NCBI GenBank assembly: GCA_030849075.1
Contig: JASAOO010003307.1
Location: 1 to 39,021, forward strand
DNA from: Zelonia costaricensis
Lineage: Eukaryota > Euglenozoa > Kinetoplastea > Trypanosomatida > Trypanosomatidae
Length of the DNA stretch: 39,021 nt
Direction: 5' to 3'
Part shown: positions 28,601 to 37,813 of the stretch, in pieces
How the letters are laid out: every line of letters starts with the position of its first letter
Numbering within the stretch: the stretch's first letter is position 1
Notes under the pieces: generated by a model
The model's input: only the letters and a program-made list of their open reading frames with translations
What the model was told of the DNA's origin: nothing
Databases searched by the model: none
Made by a program: the position numbers and the translations under genes

Positions 28601-31600
28601 CGCCGCCTGTCACCCCCTCGAGGGCGCCCCCCTCTGTCGATGCCGCGTTCGCGTCCAGCTGCTCCCGTCGTGCGGCATCGCGCTTCTTCTGGTAGAGCAA
28701 CTCGTCCGCTGCCGAGGTCGCACCGGCGCGGCGGGCGGTGCTGCTGCGGGTTGTGTCGCTCGGGTACGCCGCGCGGGAGCGGCGGCGGGAGCAGCGCCGC
28801 TGCCGGCTGAGGTATAGCGTGGGCAGCTGGATGTCATCGCTGAGCCACCACTGCTGCCGCATCAGCACCGACGCCGCCGCCGCCGCGCCGCTGGCCGCCA
28901 TGACACCCCCGCTTCCGCCGCCCGTACTGTACGCCCCTGTGACTGCCGGAGGCGACACGCAGTTGCCGCTCTCCTCCGTCGCCGGCGGCACTGCAGCAGC
29001 CGTCGCTTCCTTCCCACCGCGACCCGACCACTCGTGCAGCTCTAGCTCTGCGCGGTGCCCGGGGAGCTGACCCGGCGCCGCACCAAGGGGCAGACGCCCG
29101 AAGTAGTACGCCTCCTCCCACGCATCTCGCTCCTCCGCAGCGGAGAGCTCAGGCGGCCACTCCGGCGTCGCGGGCAGCGCCGCCGATGCTGCTGCGGAGG
29201 CTGACGTCGTCGTCGTTGTGCTGTTGTTCATCGTCGTGGTGGCTGTCAGCTTGCGCACCGTGCCGGCAGTGGTGGTGGTCATCGTCGTCGGCACCGGCGC
29301 ACCTGCCAGCGCGGATGCCGTGCTCGCGGAGGAGGCGCCGCTGCTGGTGGGGCGCACGAGCGCTGGTTGCCGCACTGCCGCCGCCCACGACACGCGGGGT
29401 GCTGCTGCCGATGCGGGGGCAGCCGAGCCTGCGGCCGCGTAAGTGGAGGACGCTGTCGGTGTGGCCTGTGTGGAGGGCGAGAGGACCGATGCAGTGAAGG
29501 CGCCTGCGGTGGTGCCGAGGGAGGGCGGGCTCAGAACCGGGGCGTGTCGGCCAGACCCGCTCAGTGGTGACCCACTCCCATCCGGTGCAGGCGGCGTGGT
29601 CGTGGAGCTGGTGTTGTGAGTCGTGTTAGCCATGGCAGGCGCCGTGGCCCCCACACGGCGGAGCATGCGGGCTCGCATGAGCTGCTGCTCGTGCCGTGCC
29701 GCCTCATACCGGGCAAGCAGCTCCAGGCCCCACGGCTGGTAGTAGAGCGCCGACAGGGGGCGCTCCCGCACCCACCGGGGCAGCTCGACGGGAGTTTCCG
29801 GCGTGGTCCGGCCCTGCATCGCCGGGACGGAGGCGTTGAGGGGCGTGGATGCCGTGGAGGACAAGGGGGAGGTCGCGGCGAGCCCATGGGACGCAAGAGA
29901 AGCTCCACCGCCATCGGCCACGGATGTGCTGCCGACGTGCTGCTGACGCTGCTGCTGCGTTGAGGCTGGATCGGTACAGCTCCTCGCGGGTGGTTGGCCT
30001 TGCGTGTCGGCGACGCCGCAGCTCGACGTGTCGCTGGCGCCACTCCCACCCCACGGACCACAACTGCCGCTGCCACTGCTGGGCATCTGCGGGGTCGCCG
30101 CCGCGGTGGCGGCGGGAGGCGCAGAGGCAACACTCGCGCCCGTCTCGGCCGCGGCGGGCGCGTGCGCGATGGCGGGGGGCAGACGCGTGAACCCGCTGCC
30201 GCCACCCGGGCCAGCGCTCGCGGCCGTCGGCGAGAACACACCAGGGGGTGTTGTACCACCCCCGCCGCCAGCGGGCGGGTGCGCCGGTGCGGTGCTGGGA
30301 TTCTGGGGCGGCGTGGTAAGCGGGCTCGGCCGGTCGCGCGGGCCGCCGTGCTTCGCCCGCGCCGCCTCAGCGAAAGTACTCGGGCGCGGGGCTGCTGCTG
30401 CTGCTGCTGTTGCTGGTGGAATTGGTAGCGTGTTGGGGTACAGGGGGGGCGTATGCAGAGCCGGGGGTGGAAGCGGCGCGGTGGGGTGGCGGGTCGCAAG
30501 GCGGGAGCTGGCCGCCGCCGCCGCCATGGCGTACGTCTTGGGCGTCGACGTCGCCGACGACGACGCAGTGGGGACGCGATCCGGGTGCGGCCGGCCGCCC
30601 ACGGTGGAGCCCCCCGCGGCCGCCGCTGCTGCTGCTGCGGTACCGGGCACGGATGTGGCGGCGGCCGCGCGGCGCTGCAGCTGCAGGAGCAGCTCCTGGG
30701 CCTCAGCGGTGGGGGCGGTGTACAGGGTCGAGGCTTTGGGGCCCTCGGTGATGCTCGGCATGTACACACGCATCGTCCGCTGGTGCCGTGTGCACGTCGC
30801 CTTGCGCCGTCGCCGCGACGCGTTCCCGCCGCCACCGCCGCCGCCCGAGTGCTGCGCCAGCGAGGACGGAGAGCCGTGGTGACCCACCGCGCTGATGCTG
30901 CTGCCGTTGAAGCGCCCGCTGAAGCTTGCCGTCGTGCGCGGGGTGGCGCGGCCGCTGATGTTGCTCGACCACACGCGACTGAGCGACACGGAGCCGATGC
31001 TGACGGTCGGCGAGGCGGGGAACGACCCAGCTGGCCACGCGCCAACGGTGCTGCTGCCTGGGCAGGACTGCCAGTCCCCCTCCGCACCGCTGCCGCTGCT
31101 GCTGCTGCCGCTCGCGCTGTCACTGTCGTCGGCCCCGCTCACGCTGTCGCGGTCCTCCTCGGCCGCGGCATCGCGCGACGGCGAGGTGACGCGGGAGAGA
31201 CTTCGGCTGCAGTGGTGCCGCAGCTGGCCAACATACGCACGACTGCGCAGCAAGAGCGGCGACGGGCGAGGCGGCGCGGGGCATCCCGTCGCGGCCGCTG
31301 ATGCGCCCGCGGCGTGGGTGGGGGCGGAGCTGCCCGGCCCTGCAGGGCCGACGATGGCAGCCCCGATCTGCTCCGCCGCCCGCAGCATCATCAGCGATGG
31401 CTGCAGCAGTTGATGGTGGGGCGTGTGGGCACGGGCACCGGCTGCAAACGACTGCTGCTGCGGCTGCGATGACGGCGGGCGCGAGGACAGGGAGGCGGCG
31501 TACGACGTGCGCGAGGGGGCGGAGCTGCTGCCGACCTCCGCCGCGCCATCCACAACACCGCTGCCGCCCCCGCCGCTCCCTGTCCCGCCTCCCGCGGCGA

Positions 31601-33830
31601 GGCAGTCGAGAGAGGAAACCGAAGACAAGTTGCCACGCAGAGGTGCTGTCGCCCCTGCCGCCGCCGCTGCTGCTGCTGCACTGCCTCCGAGGCCGGCGAC
31701 GCGGCGTGCGGTCCGCTGCTGCTGCGTTGCCGCCTGCAGGCGGCGCACTCGCGCCAGCGAAGCGGCGGAGGAGGACGACGCAGGTGATGGCGGGCCACGG
31801 TGCGCCGCCGCCGCCGCCGCGGCAGCTGCTTCTTCGTCGTCGTCGTGATCGACGCCGTCCGCGTTCTCGTCGCCGCCAGCGTGCACGGTGCCCGTCGCGG
31901 CGGAGCGCACGGACGGGGTCGGCGAGTAGTAGAAAGTGCGGTTGGTGGCTGCACGGCGCCGCGGCTGCTGGTGGTGCTGCGACGAGGACGGCTGAGACAG
32001 CGAGATCGACCCCTGTTCCTCGAGCTGGAACTGCTGCTGGAGGAGGAGGTGCTGCTGCAGGCGGGTGGCGGAGAGCGGCGCGGTCTGCTGACGCTGTTGG
32101 CGGAGAAGCTGCTGCTGCTTCTGCTGCTCCAGCTGCCGCTGGAACTCCTCCAGGGAAGGGCAGTACTGCGCATGGAAGATGGAGGCTGGCGTGGTCGTGG
32201 CTGTGGTGGTCGTCGCCGTTGCTACCGTGGTCGTTGCAGGGGTGGCGGCTGCGGAAGTGCTGGGCGGCAGCGCCAACTGGCCATCACTCTGCACACGCGT
32301 GGAGCCGCACGCTAGTGGCTTGATGGGGGGAGTGCGCTGCGCAGCGCCGCGACCCAGTCCTGACGACACCGACGGCTGCTGCGGCTGCTGTGCTGAGGTC
32401 TCGGGGAGCAGCGACCCGTCCGCGCCCGCCCCTGTGCCTGCCGTGCTCCCTTTGAAGAGATACTGCGACCACGTGAGGGGCGGTGTGGAGAGCGCGCCAC
32501 TCGGTGCCGCGCCGTTGCCCGCTGCAGCGGCGGCACCCGAGGCGGCGGCGCGCAGGTTGACTGCCAGCTCCGGTGTCGGCGGAGTTGCCGACAGCGCGGC
32601 CGATGCCGCCGGCGATGCCGCGGCAGCAGCAGCCCCTTCTTCGTTCACCGAGGTGGTGGCGAGGGACGGCGACCGGTTCAGCGGCACCTTCCCGCAAGAC
32701 GAGGCCGCCGCGGACTCTGGCGAGATGGACAGCGCTGCGGCGGCAGCGGGCTCGCGGCCCCGGCAGCCCGCTCGCTTCGCCGCCGCCACTGCCGCTCGCC
32801 GTTCAGAAGGGCCCACCGCATCATCGCCCGCCACGTCCTCCTCTGCACGCGTTGCGGTAGCAGCGTTCGCATCGTCGCCCGCGCTCCGTGACTCCTCACA
32901 GCCGTGTTCGGCTGTCCCTGATGTTCCTTCGCACGTGGCGGTAGCCGAGGCAGTGGCCACCGGCATCTGCGTCTCGCTTCCCCCCTTCTCAGGGACGGCG
33001 GCGGGGAGGTGAAGGGGGCACGGGGCGTGGGGGAGCAGAAGCCGTAGCAGGTCCACGTTCCACGTCAGCGATGAGAATACGTAGGCGAAGTCATCCCGCG
33101 GCACGAGCCACGCCGCACCGGGGTAGGACGGCGGCGATGCAGCCCCCGCCACGACGGGGTCGGTGCCGAGGTCGAGCGGGTGCGTACTTGTCGTCGATCG
33201 GCACGCCGGTGACAACCCGGCTGCAGAGTCGCGATGGTGTGCACGTGCCCCACCACCAGAGGACCCACCAGCGGCATCCATGACCACACCGTCGTATCGG
33301 TGCTGACCCTGCACGGGGGGCGTCACGGTCACATTGGGTGCCAAGTTGAGGGCTGTCGCGCCTTCATACGCGACGTCAACCCCAGCAGTGGCCGTGGCAG
33401 TCGTGCCAGTGCGCGGCTGCTGGCGTTGCTCACGGGGTGGGCGCGCTGCGGCGAGGCGCACAGACGGCTTGTACGGTGTGGCCGCGGGGTCGCTGCCCGG
33501 TGCTGGCGGTGCACCGCTGCTGCCCGCGCCGCCGCCGCCGCCTCCCCGCGCAGGGGACGGTGACGTCTCGGCGGCGTGCGTTTCTGCAGAGGCGCCGCGG
33601 TGCCGTGGCGGCGTGCTCGTTGTGTTGGTGCACGCCGACGGTGCGAGCGTCGATGATGAACCTACCGACACTGCCGCTGGTGCGGAAAGGACCGAGGCCG
33701 CGGCCGTCGATGCAACCACACCGCCGCGTCCCGTCGTTCCCGGTGCTGCTGCTGTGGCAGACTGCCGCTGCAGACGTGCCAGCACCTTCGACGAAGGGAT
33801 GTACATGGAGGCCGAGGCGTGGTTCTCCAT
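25689..33830 (-). CDS. Giant low-complexity protein with C-terminal dual-specificity phosphatase-like domain
   Basis: The gene encodes 2713 residues, the largest in the window. About the first 2000 residues are Ala/Ser/Thr/Pro/Gln/Gly-rich and mostly featureless. The C-terminal part carries the elements of a dual-specificity (DSP) protein phosphatase in order: ALRTAQVYIGGKDAAWQPLL then MEVSRVVQCYSD (from about 2176, the first strand and helix), VVPAEDTDVFNLSVFFQSSLF (about 2405, general-acid loop with a conserved Asp), the P-loop VHCSAGMHRSCG with catalytic Cys2564 and Arg2570 (HCX5R), and a final RRIAVPIRTVQCLLQSF helix. All catalytic residues needed for phosphoester hydrolysis appear present, so an active phosphatase is plausible; the substrate is unknown. 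Long insertions separate the blocks. The frame is open to 34040, but the only upstream initiator there is TTG; the first in-frame ATG is 33830-33828, used here. Confidence 0.8.
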   Translation of the reverse strand: MENHASASMYIPSSKVLARLQRQSATAAAPGTTGRGGVVASTAAASVLSAPAAVSVGSSSTLAPSACTNTTSTPPRHRGASAETHAAETSPSPARGGGGGGAGSSGAPPAPGSDPAATPYKPSVRLAAARPPREQRQQPRTGTTATATAGVDVAYEGATALNLAPNVTVTPPVQGQHRYDGVVMDAAGGSSGGGARAHHRDSAAGLSPACRSTTSTHPLDLGTDPVVAGAASPPSYPGAAWLVPRDDFAYVFSSLTWNVDLLRLLLPHAPCPLHLPAAVPEKGGSETQMPVATASATATCEGTSGTAEHGCEESRSAGDDANAATATRAEEDVAGDDAVGPSERRAAVAAAKRAGCRGREPAAAAALSISPESAAASSCGKVPLNRSPSLATTSVNEEGAAAAAASPAASAALSATPPTPELAVNLRAAASGAAAAAGNGAAPSGALSTPPLTWSQYLFKGSTAGTGAGADGSLLPETSAQQPQQPSVSSGLGRGAAQRTPPIKPLACGSTRVQSDGQLALPPSTSAAATPATTTVATATTTTATTTPASIFHAQYCPSLEEFQRQLEQQKQQQLLRQQRQQTAPLSATRLQQHLLLQQQFQLEEQGSISLSQPSSSQHHQQPRRRAATNRTFYYSPTPSVRSAATGTVHAGGDENADGVDHDDDEEAAAAAAAAAHRGPPSPASSSSAASLARVRRLQAATQQQRTARRVAGLGGSAAAAAAAAGATAPLRGNLSSVSSLDCLAAGGGTGSGGGGSGVVDGAAEVGSSSAPSRTSYAASLSSRPPSSQPQQQSFAAGARAHTPHHQLLQPSLMMLRAAEQIGAAIVGPAGPGSSAPTHAAGASAAATGCPAPPRPSPLLLRSRAYVGQLRHHCSRSLSRVTSPSRDAAAEEDRDSVSGADDSDSASGSSSSGSGAEGDWQSCPGSSTVGAWPAGSFPASPTVSIGSVSLSRVWSSNISGRATPRTTASFSGRFNGSSISAVGHHGSPSSLAQHSGGGGGGGNASRRRRKATCTRHQRTMRVYMPSITEGPKASTLYTAPTAEAQELLLQLQRRAAAATSVPGTAAAAAAAAGGSTVGGRPHPDRVPTASSSATSTPKTYAMAAAAASSRLATRHPTAPLPPPALHTPPLYPNTLPIPPATAAAAAAPRPSTFAEAARAKHGGPRDRPSPLTTPPQNPSTAPAHPPAGGGGGTTPPGVFSPTAASAGPGGGSGFTRLPPAIAHAPAAAETGASVASAPPAATAAATPQMPSSGSGSCGPWGGSGASDTSSCGVADTQGQPPARSCTDPASTQQQRQQHVGSTSVADGGGASLASHGLAATSPLSSTASTPLNASVPAMQGRTTPETPVELPRWVRERPLSALYYQPWGLELLARYEAARHEQQLMRARMLRRVGATAPAMANTTHNTSSTTTPPAPDGSGSPLSGSGRHAPVLSPPSLGTTAGAFTASVLSPSTQATPTASSTYAAAGSAAPASAAAPRVSWAAAVRQPALVRPTSSGASSASTASALAGAPVPTTMTTTTAGTVRKLTATTTMNNSTTTTTSASAAASAALPATPEWPPELSAAEERDAWEEAYYFGRLPLGAAPGQLPGHRAELELHEWSGRGGKEATAAAVPPATEESGNCVSPPAVTGAYSTGGGSGGVMAASGAAAAASVLMRQQWWLSDDIQLPTLYLSRQRRCSRRRSRAAYPSDTTRSSTARRAGATSAADELLYQKKRDAARREQLDANAASTEGGALEGVTGGAAALSSADTALAASEADDGVAASPAVAHTSTITTTTAASCEDLAHYGDRRPRKKASQLLYPEPMGGGSSGAVRFAAALTRFPARTTFNAAAAATEAGHGAVVRSGGDGGGGGDVGDARPERQQPQQGADARAAAAVATSEEHRHGSAAASDAPQSASELATEEAVSRPTAAATAPGAAALCEAAGGEEDGHTSGVEVMADEERRVRSTPATAAAGVQTAPTPSPSAPPPEIDVNFFLQKFLRAVLVVVVAQVRLQAQQRRRRQQQQQHARLCHSLMCPEGSFQLELQTLEPLYTEPTMRPGTGRAGDGEGGVLSKVERGALSFVRHHMADYRQMITAFVMRSEGEVARRSMQAVFSEPPCAMPPASATPPLQGPTPPLRADPLFQQEVLARCLGARLVTDVYNTAVAAATAAAPTAARDGPHDAPPPLAPSTPLDDVEALRTAQVYIGGKDAAWQPLLMELMEVSRVVQCYSDGPGAAGSASSASAASSTAVTPMSAPRAASSASASSSPQRALLASLERFLAQPTVPLLRAEASPSTTAATTTWSPAAALTAEQAAAAAGMTEESDAFRAYLLDGYLRHGDGGVASPALTTLQRTHSTASSMLEPLTWYPYAYMPGTANPYADSGNPNSTRVTAAQAAAASAMALFVTTLPLSGRLLWRWVVPAEDTDVFNLSVFFQSSLFSFMQGGPLPLPSSAPPPPPQAFDAPMRWGGGAPAQQLGCTLPGHTALVMSITASTATLATAANALPPPHPSLTWPPALARSIDVQLRHDALLSAWGGAAPVCTCGACPEGSAERCRSSSGDRPSEADVDGALEVTLVHCSAGMHRSCGILVAFLLWLLYQCRQVLTTEAALGMALPGQQSAGAAPGTLVEVARLLLDGVDHTAGVAASLAGMAGRREAEAEAVGAGAGGQLLDLSGSAGCDDAGGAPSVTSRLLLRAMHHVQQQRRIAVPIRTVQCLLQSFATELQLS

Positions 33831-34371
33831 GGTTAGTATCCCGCTGCCGCTGTTGATGGCCTTCTCTACTTGCCGTTCGCGTGCGTCGACGACGTGCAGG
33901 TGCACGGCCGCGGCGCTCGCGGCAGACTCCCCTCTGCGGATCCGCCCTTCCTTTCTAGAGAAGGTGGAGGCTCCCGCCCCGCTGTTCGTCAGGGCAGCAC
34001 GGCGGGGAGGCGTGTGTGCTTGTAGGCGGGGGACAGTCAAGACGTGCCGCGCATGCGGAGCGGCGACAGTTGTATACGCCCGACACGAAAACTACAAAGA
34101 AGACGCGCCGATGGAGTTGCGCGCGCAGCGAGGGACGCCGTGTGGTCGCCCGAGGCGCAAGTGCCTCAAGTATGCGCCCCGCACAACAAGGGTGAGGGAC
34201 GGGAAGGCGGTCGTAATCGAAGGGAAGGGGGTTGACAGGAGGGGGGGGGGGGACGCCCGAAGCCGACAGGGGTACGAGCGCCCTCGTGTGTGCGTCGCGT
34301 GTGCTTCACCCGGCCGTGCGACGAGTACAGATGGCAACACAGCGCCGCAGCGATCAGGAACAATGAAGGCA

Positions 34372-34391
34372 ACACACACACACACACACAC
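34372..34391. repeat. (AC)n microsatellite
   Basis: A run of about 10 AC units in the region upstream of the phosphatase gene. Confidence 0.85.
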
Positions 34392-35506
34392 AAACATACG
34401 CACGGACGGTGTGGGGGACGCGGAGTGCACCTGCAGGGAGAGGGGGGGAGTCGAAGGGCAGCGGTGAGGGAGAGCAGCAGCACTCTGCAACAGCAAGTGC
34501 GTGCTACTTGCGCGTCCGCACACGCGATCTGGCGACGACGGCGAAATGGAGAAGATGAGGGCGAGCAGAGGAGGATCAACGTGGGTCAACGGGGGAGACT
34601 CAAGTGGGGGTGGGTGGGTGGAGTCGAAAAAAACACAACGGGGAAGATCAGGAAGCAGGTAAGGCAAAGCGGAGGAGGGGGGGGTGGGTGGGGTGGGGGT
34701 AGGCGCAACGCACGGGAAGTGCAGGAAGAGGGGGAGGGGGAGGGGAGGGAGTCAAGCGGGTCCGCCACGGCCACGTGTGAGGGCGGACAAGCAGTCAAAC
34801 AAGATGAAGAGGAAAACAAAAGCGGTCAACGTGATATGTGAAGCCTCGGAAGGCGCAAAGGACGACGGGGAGAAGGCGCTTGTGGGCCTGTGGGCTTGTG
34901 TGTGAGTGTGTGGAGAGGAGGAGGAGGAGAAGAGAGCACGCGGTTTCGTGGCGATGGTGATGGCTACCGAAGGGTGGGTGGGAAGGGAGGGAGGAGTGGG
35001 GATGCGTCGACGGCGTGCTCGTGCAGCTGTGGGGTGGAAGATGTGCGCACACACAAACACACGCATACACGTGCATACACGCACTCGCGACTGATCGTGA
35101 GAGTCATTGTAAGGAGAGAGAGAAAAGTGAATGTGGTGTTGGGGAGGGCGGCAGTTCCACGTCCGTGTGTACGTGCGTGTGTGTTGGTGGTTGTGTAGGT
35201 GAAAGGAGAAACGAGATAAGGAGAGAAAGAGGGTTAAGGAAGCTAGTGAACGGAACGACCCGTCACGCAGGGCGCCCGCATGCGTTGCGAGAGGCAGACG
35301 GTCTCAAGAACGTCGCGAGCGGGAGTTTGCCCACGAAGACGCGCACAGCGGCACACACACGAGCGATGAGAGTCGTGTGGCTTAAGAGCCTCGATGCCCG
35401 TGTCTCTGCGTAGCCACCGAAGCGCGCTGCGTCTCCCCTCAACAGCTTCGCATCGCTCACTCCATTTCGCAGAAGAAGTCCCGTGAACAAGGGAGAAGAG
35501 AGGCGT

Positions 35507-35507
<1 letters not shown>

Positions 35508-35542
<35 letters not shown>
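35508..35542. repeat. (GT)n microsatellite
   Basis: A perfect run of about 17 GT units within the gene-free right end. Confidence 0.92.
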
Positions 35543-35545
<3 letters not shown>

Positions 35546-36990
35546 CCGCGAGCTTCCCTACGCCTTTACTCGCAGGCAACAAGTCTACCGCCTTGGGCAC
35601 TCGCAGTTCAGGGTGAACACCCTTCACCTGCAATGCGCAGAGTAAAGGGTGACACACCCACCCACCCACACACACACACACCACGCCTGAGCTGAATCGC
35701 TTTACGTTCTCTTTGGTTTTCAAGTTCTCAGATGTCAACCAGGACGTCGCACGTCGCAGCAGAGGGATAGGCGCCGTTTTGGAGCCGCGCGAAAGAGCGG
35801 AGGCGGGGGGGGGAGTGGTAAGTGGGCATTGGTCGAGTGACACGGAGCTGATTAGCGAGACGAATGGGCTTGAACTCGATTGCGTGGTTGCGTGTGCGTG
35901 TGATGGGTGCGTGTGCTGAGTGGTCTGGGAGACGTAACGGAGCGGTGATCTCGCTCACCCACCGTTGCACCTGCACCACACAAACGCACAAGTAAAACCA
36001 CACATTCACACGGCCTTTGCTCGTGCGCCACGCCCTCCTCACTGCCCCGCTCCGCCCTCACGCGATGCCCTCTTGGCGCCTTGGCCACTCGCACTGTACG
36101 ACGTTCCCCCACAGGTCACGGTGCCTCTGTCGGTCTGTGTGTCTGCAAGCGTCTGTGGGCGAGTCCGACTGGCACTTGCGGGGCGGAGGAGACGAGATGG
36201 AGAACAACGAAGGAACACACAACAGAAGGAGAAGAAGAAGGGAAGGGAAGGGAAGGGAGGGGAAGCGTGTGTTCTACGTGACACCGTCAACCACCGACGG
36301 CGGTTTGGCGCACAGAAGAACACACAGCAAAAAAGGAGATAAAAGAGGAACGCAGGAACACTGAAGTGGAATAGATGGGGACACGGAGGGGGAGGGGGGA
36401 GGTGGCAAGCGAGGAACGCAGCTTGCACTGCGCCCTTCCATTGCACTTCCGCCCAACTACAGTCGTTCCTCATTGCCTTGGGGTGTGCGCCGTGTCTTGC
36501 TCCCCACCCTGCTAGAACGAAAGAGAGAGAGATCTTTCACGACTGCCGTGTGCCTCTGCGCGTGTCTGCACGAACGGGAGGAGGAGGGGTGGCGAAGGTG
36601 AGGCCGCAGAGGAGGAGCGGAGTGTGTGGCGAGGGGCGGGGCGATGGTGCGCCGCATTACCTGCACCGCGCGTACGCAGCCGCAACGCGTGCACTGCTGA
36701 TGCGCTGCTGGTTCCTCTTCTCGCCAAGACAGGCGCGTCCCACTCGTGGGTGCCAACAGGCAGCGTGGCCGCCAACGCCGAGGGAGAAGACAAGGCGCAC
36801 GGAGGTGAAGACAAGCGAGGGGAAAGACAAAAGGCGCAAACTACTGGGAAAGAAAAGAAGATGTTCGACGCAGGTACTCGCCGCACCCTGTATCTACCAC
36901 CCCTCACTCACACACACACACTAGAAGAGTTATTTACTTTTGAACAGAAGACATGACGCGCATCTGAAAGGGAGGCAGGTATCTGTGTGC

Positions 36991-37012
36991 GTGTGTGTGT
37001 GTGTGTGTGTGT
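36991..37012. repeat. (GT)n microsatellite
   Basis: A perfect run of 11 GT units within the gene-free right end. Confidence 0.88.
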
Positions 37013-37328
37013 TGGTTGGTCGGCGGAATGTGGAGAAGAGAGGGAAAAAAGGTGCGAAGGCGCTCCAACAGGTGCAGACACACACACACAAACAAAAAAC
37101 ACACACACCCAGATACGACAGTGGTTCTCAAATAGGACAAACAGTAAGAGCTCAAGGGGGAGCGGGGTTGGGTGGGGATCTTGAAGCTGGTACACAAGCG
37201 CTTATTGGAGCGTCGTAGCGGCAGTTTCTTGACACACAAAGGCACACGGCGAGGGCGCACCCACCCCCCAGCCCATACAAAGCTCAGAGGGGAAAAACAA
37301 ACCTACACAAACGCAAATACAAACACAA

Positions 37329-37329
<1 letters not shown>

Positions 37330-37359
<30 letters not shown>
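37330..37359. repeat. (CA)n microsatellite
   Basis: About 15 CA units within the gene-free right end. Confidence 0.9.
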
Positions 37360-37362
<3 letters not shown>

Positions 37363-37498
37363 CCCTATCGCACACCAACGCACGGGGACAACACTAGAGA
37401 ACAGCTCCGAGGAAAGCGAGGTCCAATATTGAAAAGCCTCCTCGAACGGTGGAGGGGGATTGCAAGAGAGGGCCGCGGCATCCATTTTCACGTGTATC

Positions 37499-37527
37499 TG
37501 TGTGTGTATGTGTGTGTGTGTGTGTGG
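37499..37527. repeat. (GT)n microsatellite
   Basis: About 14 GT units with one A interruption within the gene-free right end. Confidence 0.88.
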
Positions 37528-37786
37528 CTGTGCTCGGCTGCCGCGTTGTCTGCCACGAGGGAGAGACGCGGTGGGGGTGGGGGTAGGGGCGGTGAATTAG
37601 GGGTGGCTCTCTATCACAGCAGCGGTGCAGTGGTGAGTGGAGAAAGGCACAGGAAGGGCACACGAGGCGGTGCCCCTCCTACATCGCTGCTGGCCCACTC
37701 AGCACCCCGTCCTTTATTAGCGCACCTACACACGAACACCCGAACACACCCATCAAGTCAGATAAGGGCACGGTCAGTGCAAAAAG

Positions 37787-37813
37787 GAACCTGCAGCCAA
37801 GAGCTGCAGGTTC
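37787..37813 (-). other. Perfect 11-bp inverted repeat with 5-nt loop, followed by a T-run on the minus strand
   Basis: The arms GAACCTGCAGC (37787-37797) and GCTGCAGGTTC (37803-37813) pair perfectly around the loop CAAGA. On the minus strand the hairpin is followed after CC by TTTTT (37785-37781), which looks like the end of a Pol III-type small RNA. No tRNA, snRNA or snoRNA boxes were recognised next to it, so its function is unknown. Confidence 0.5.

Noticed and set aside
33831..34040. N-terminal extension of the giant phosphatase from 34040
   Set aside because: The codon at 34040-34038 is TTG, not ATG; no in-frame ATG exists before 33830.
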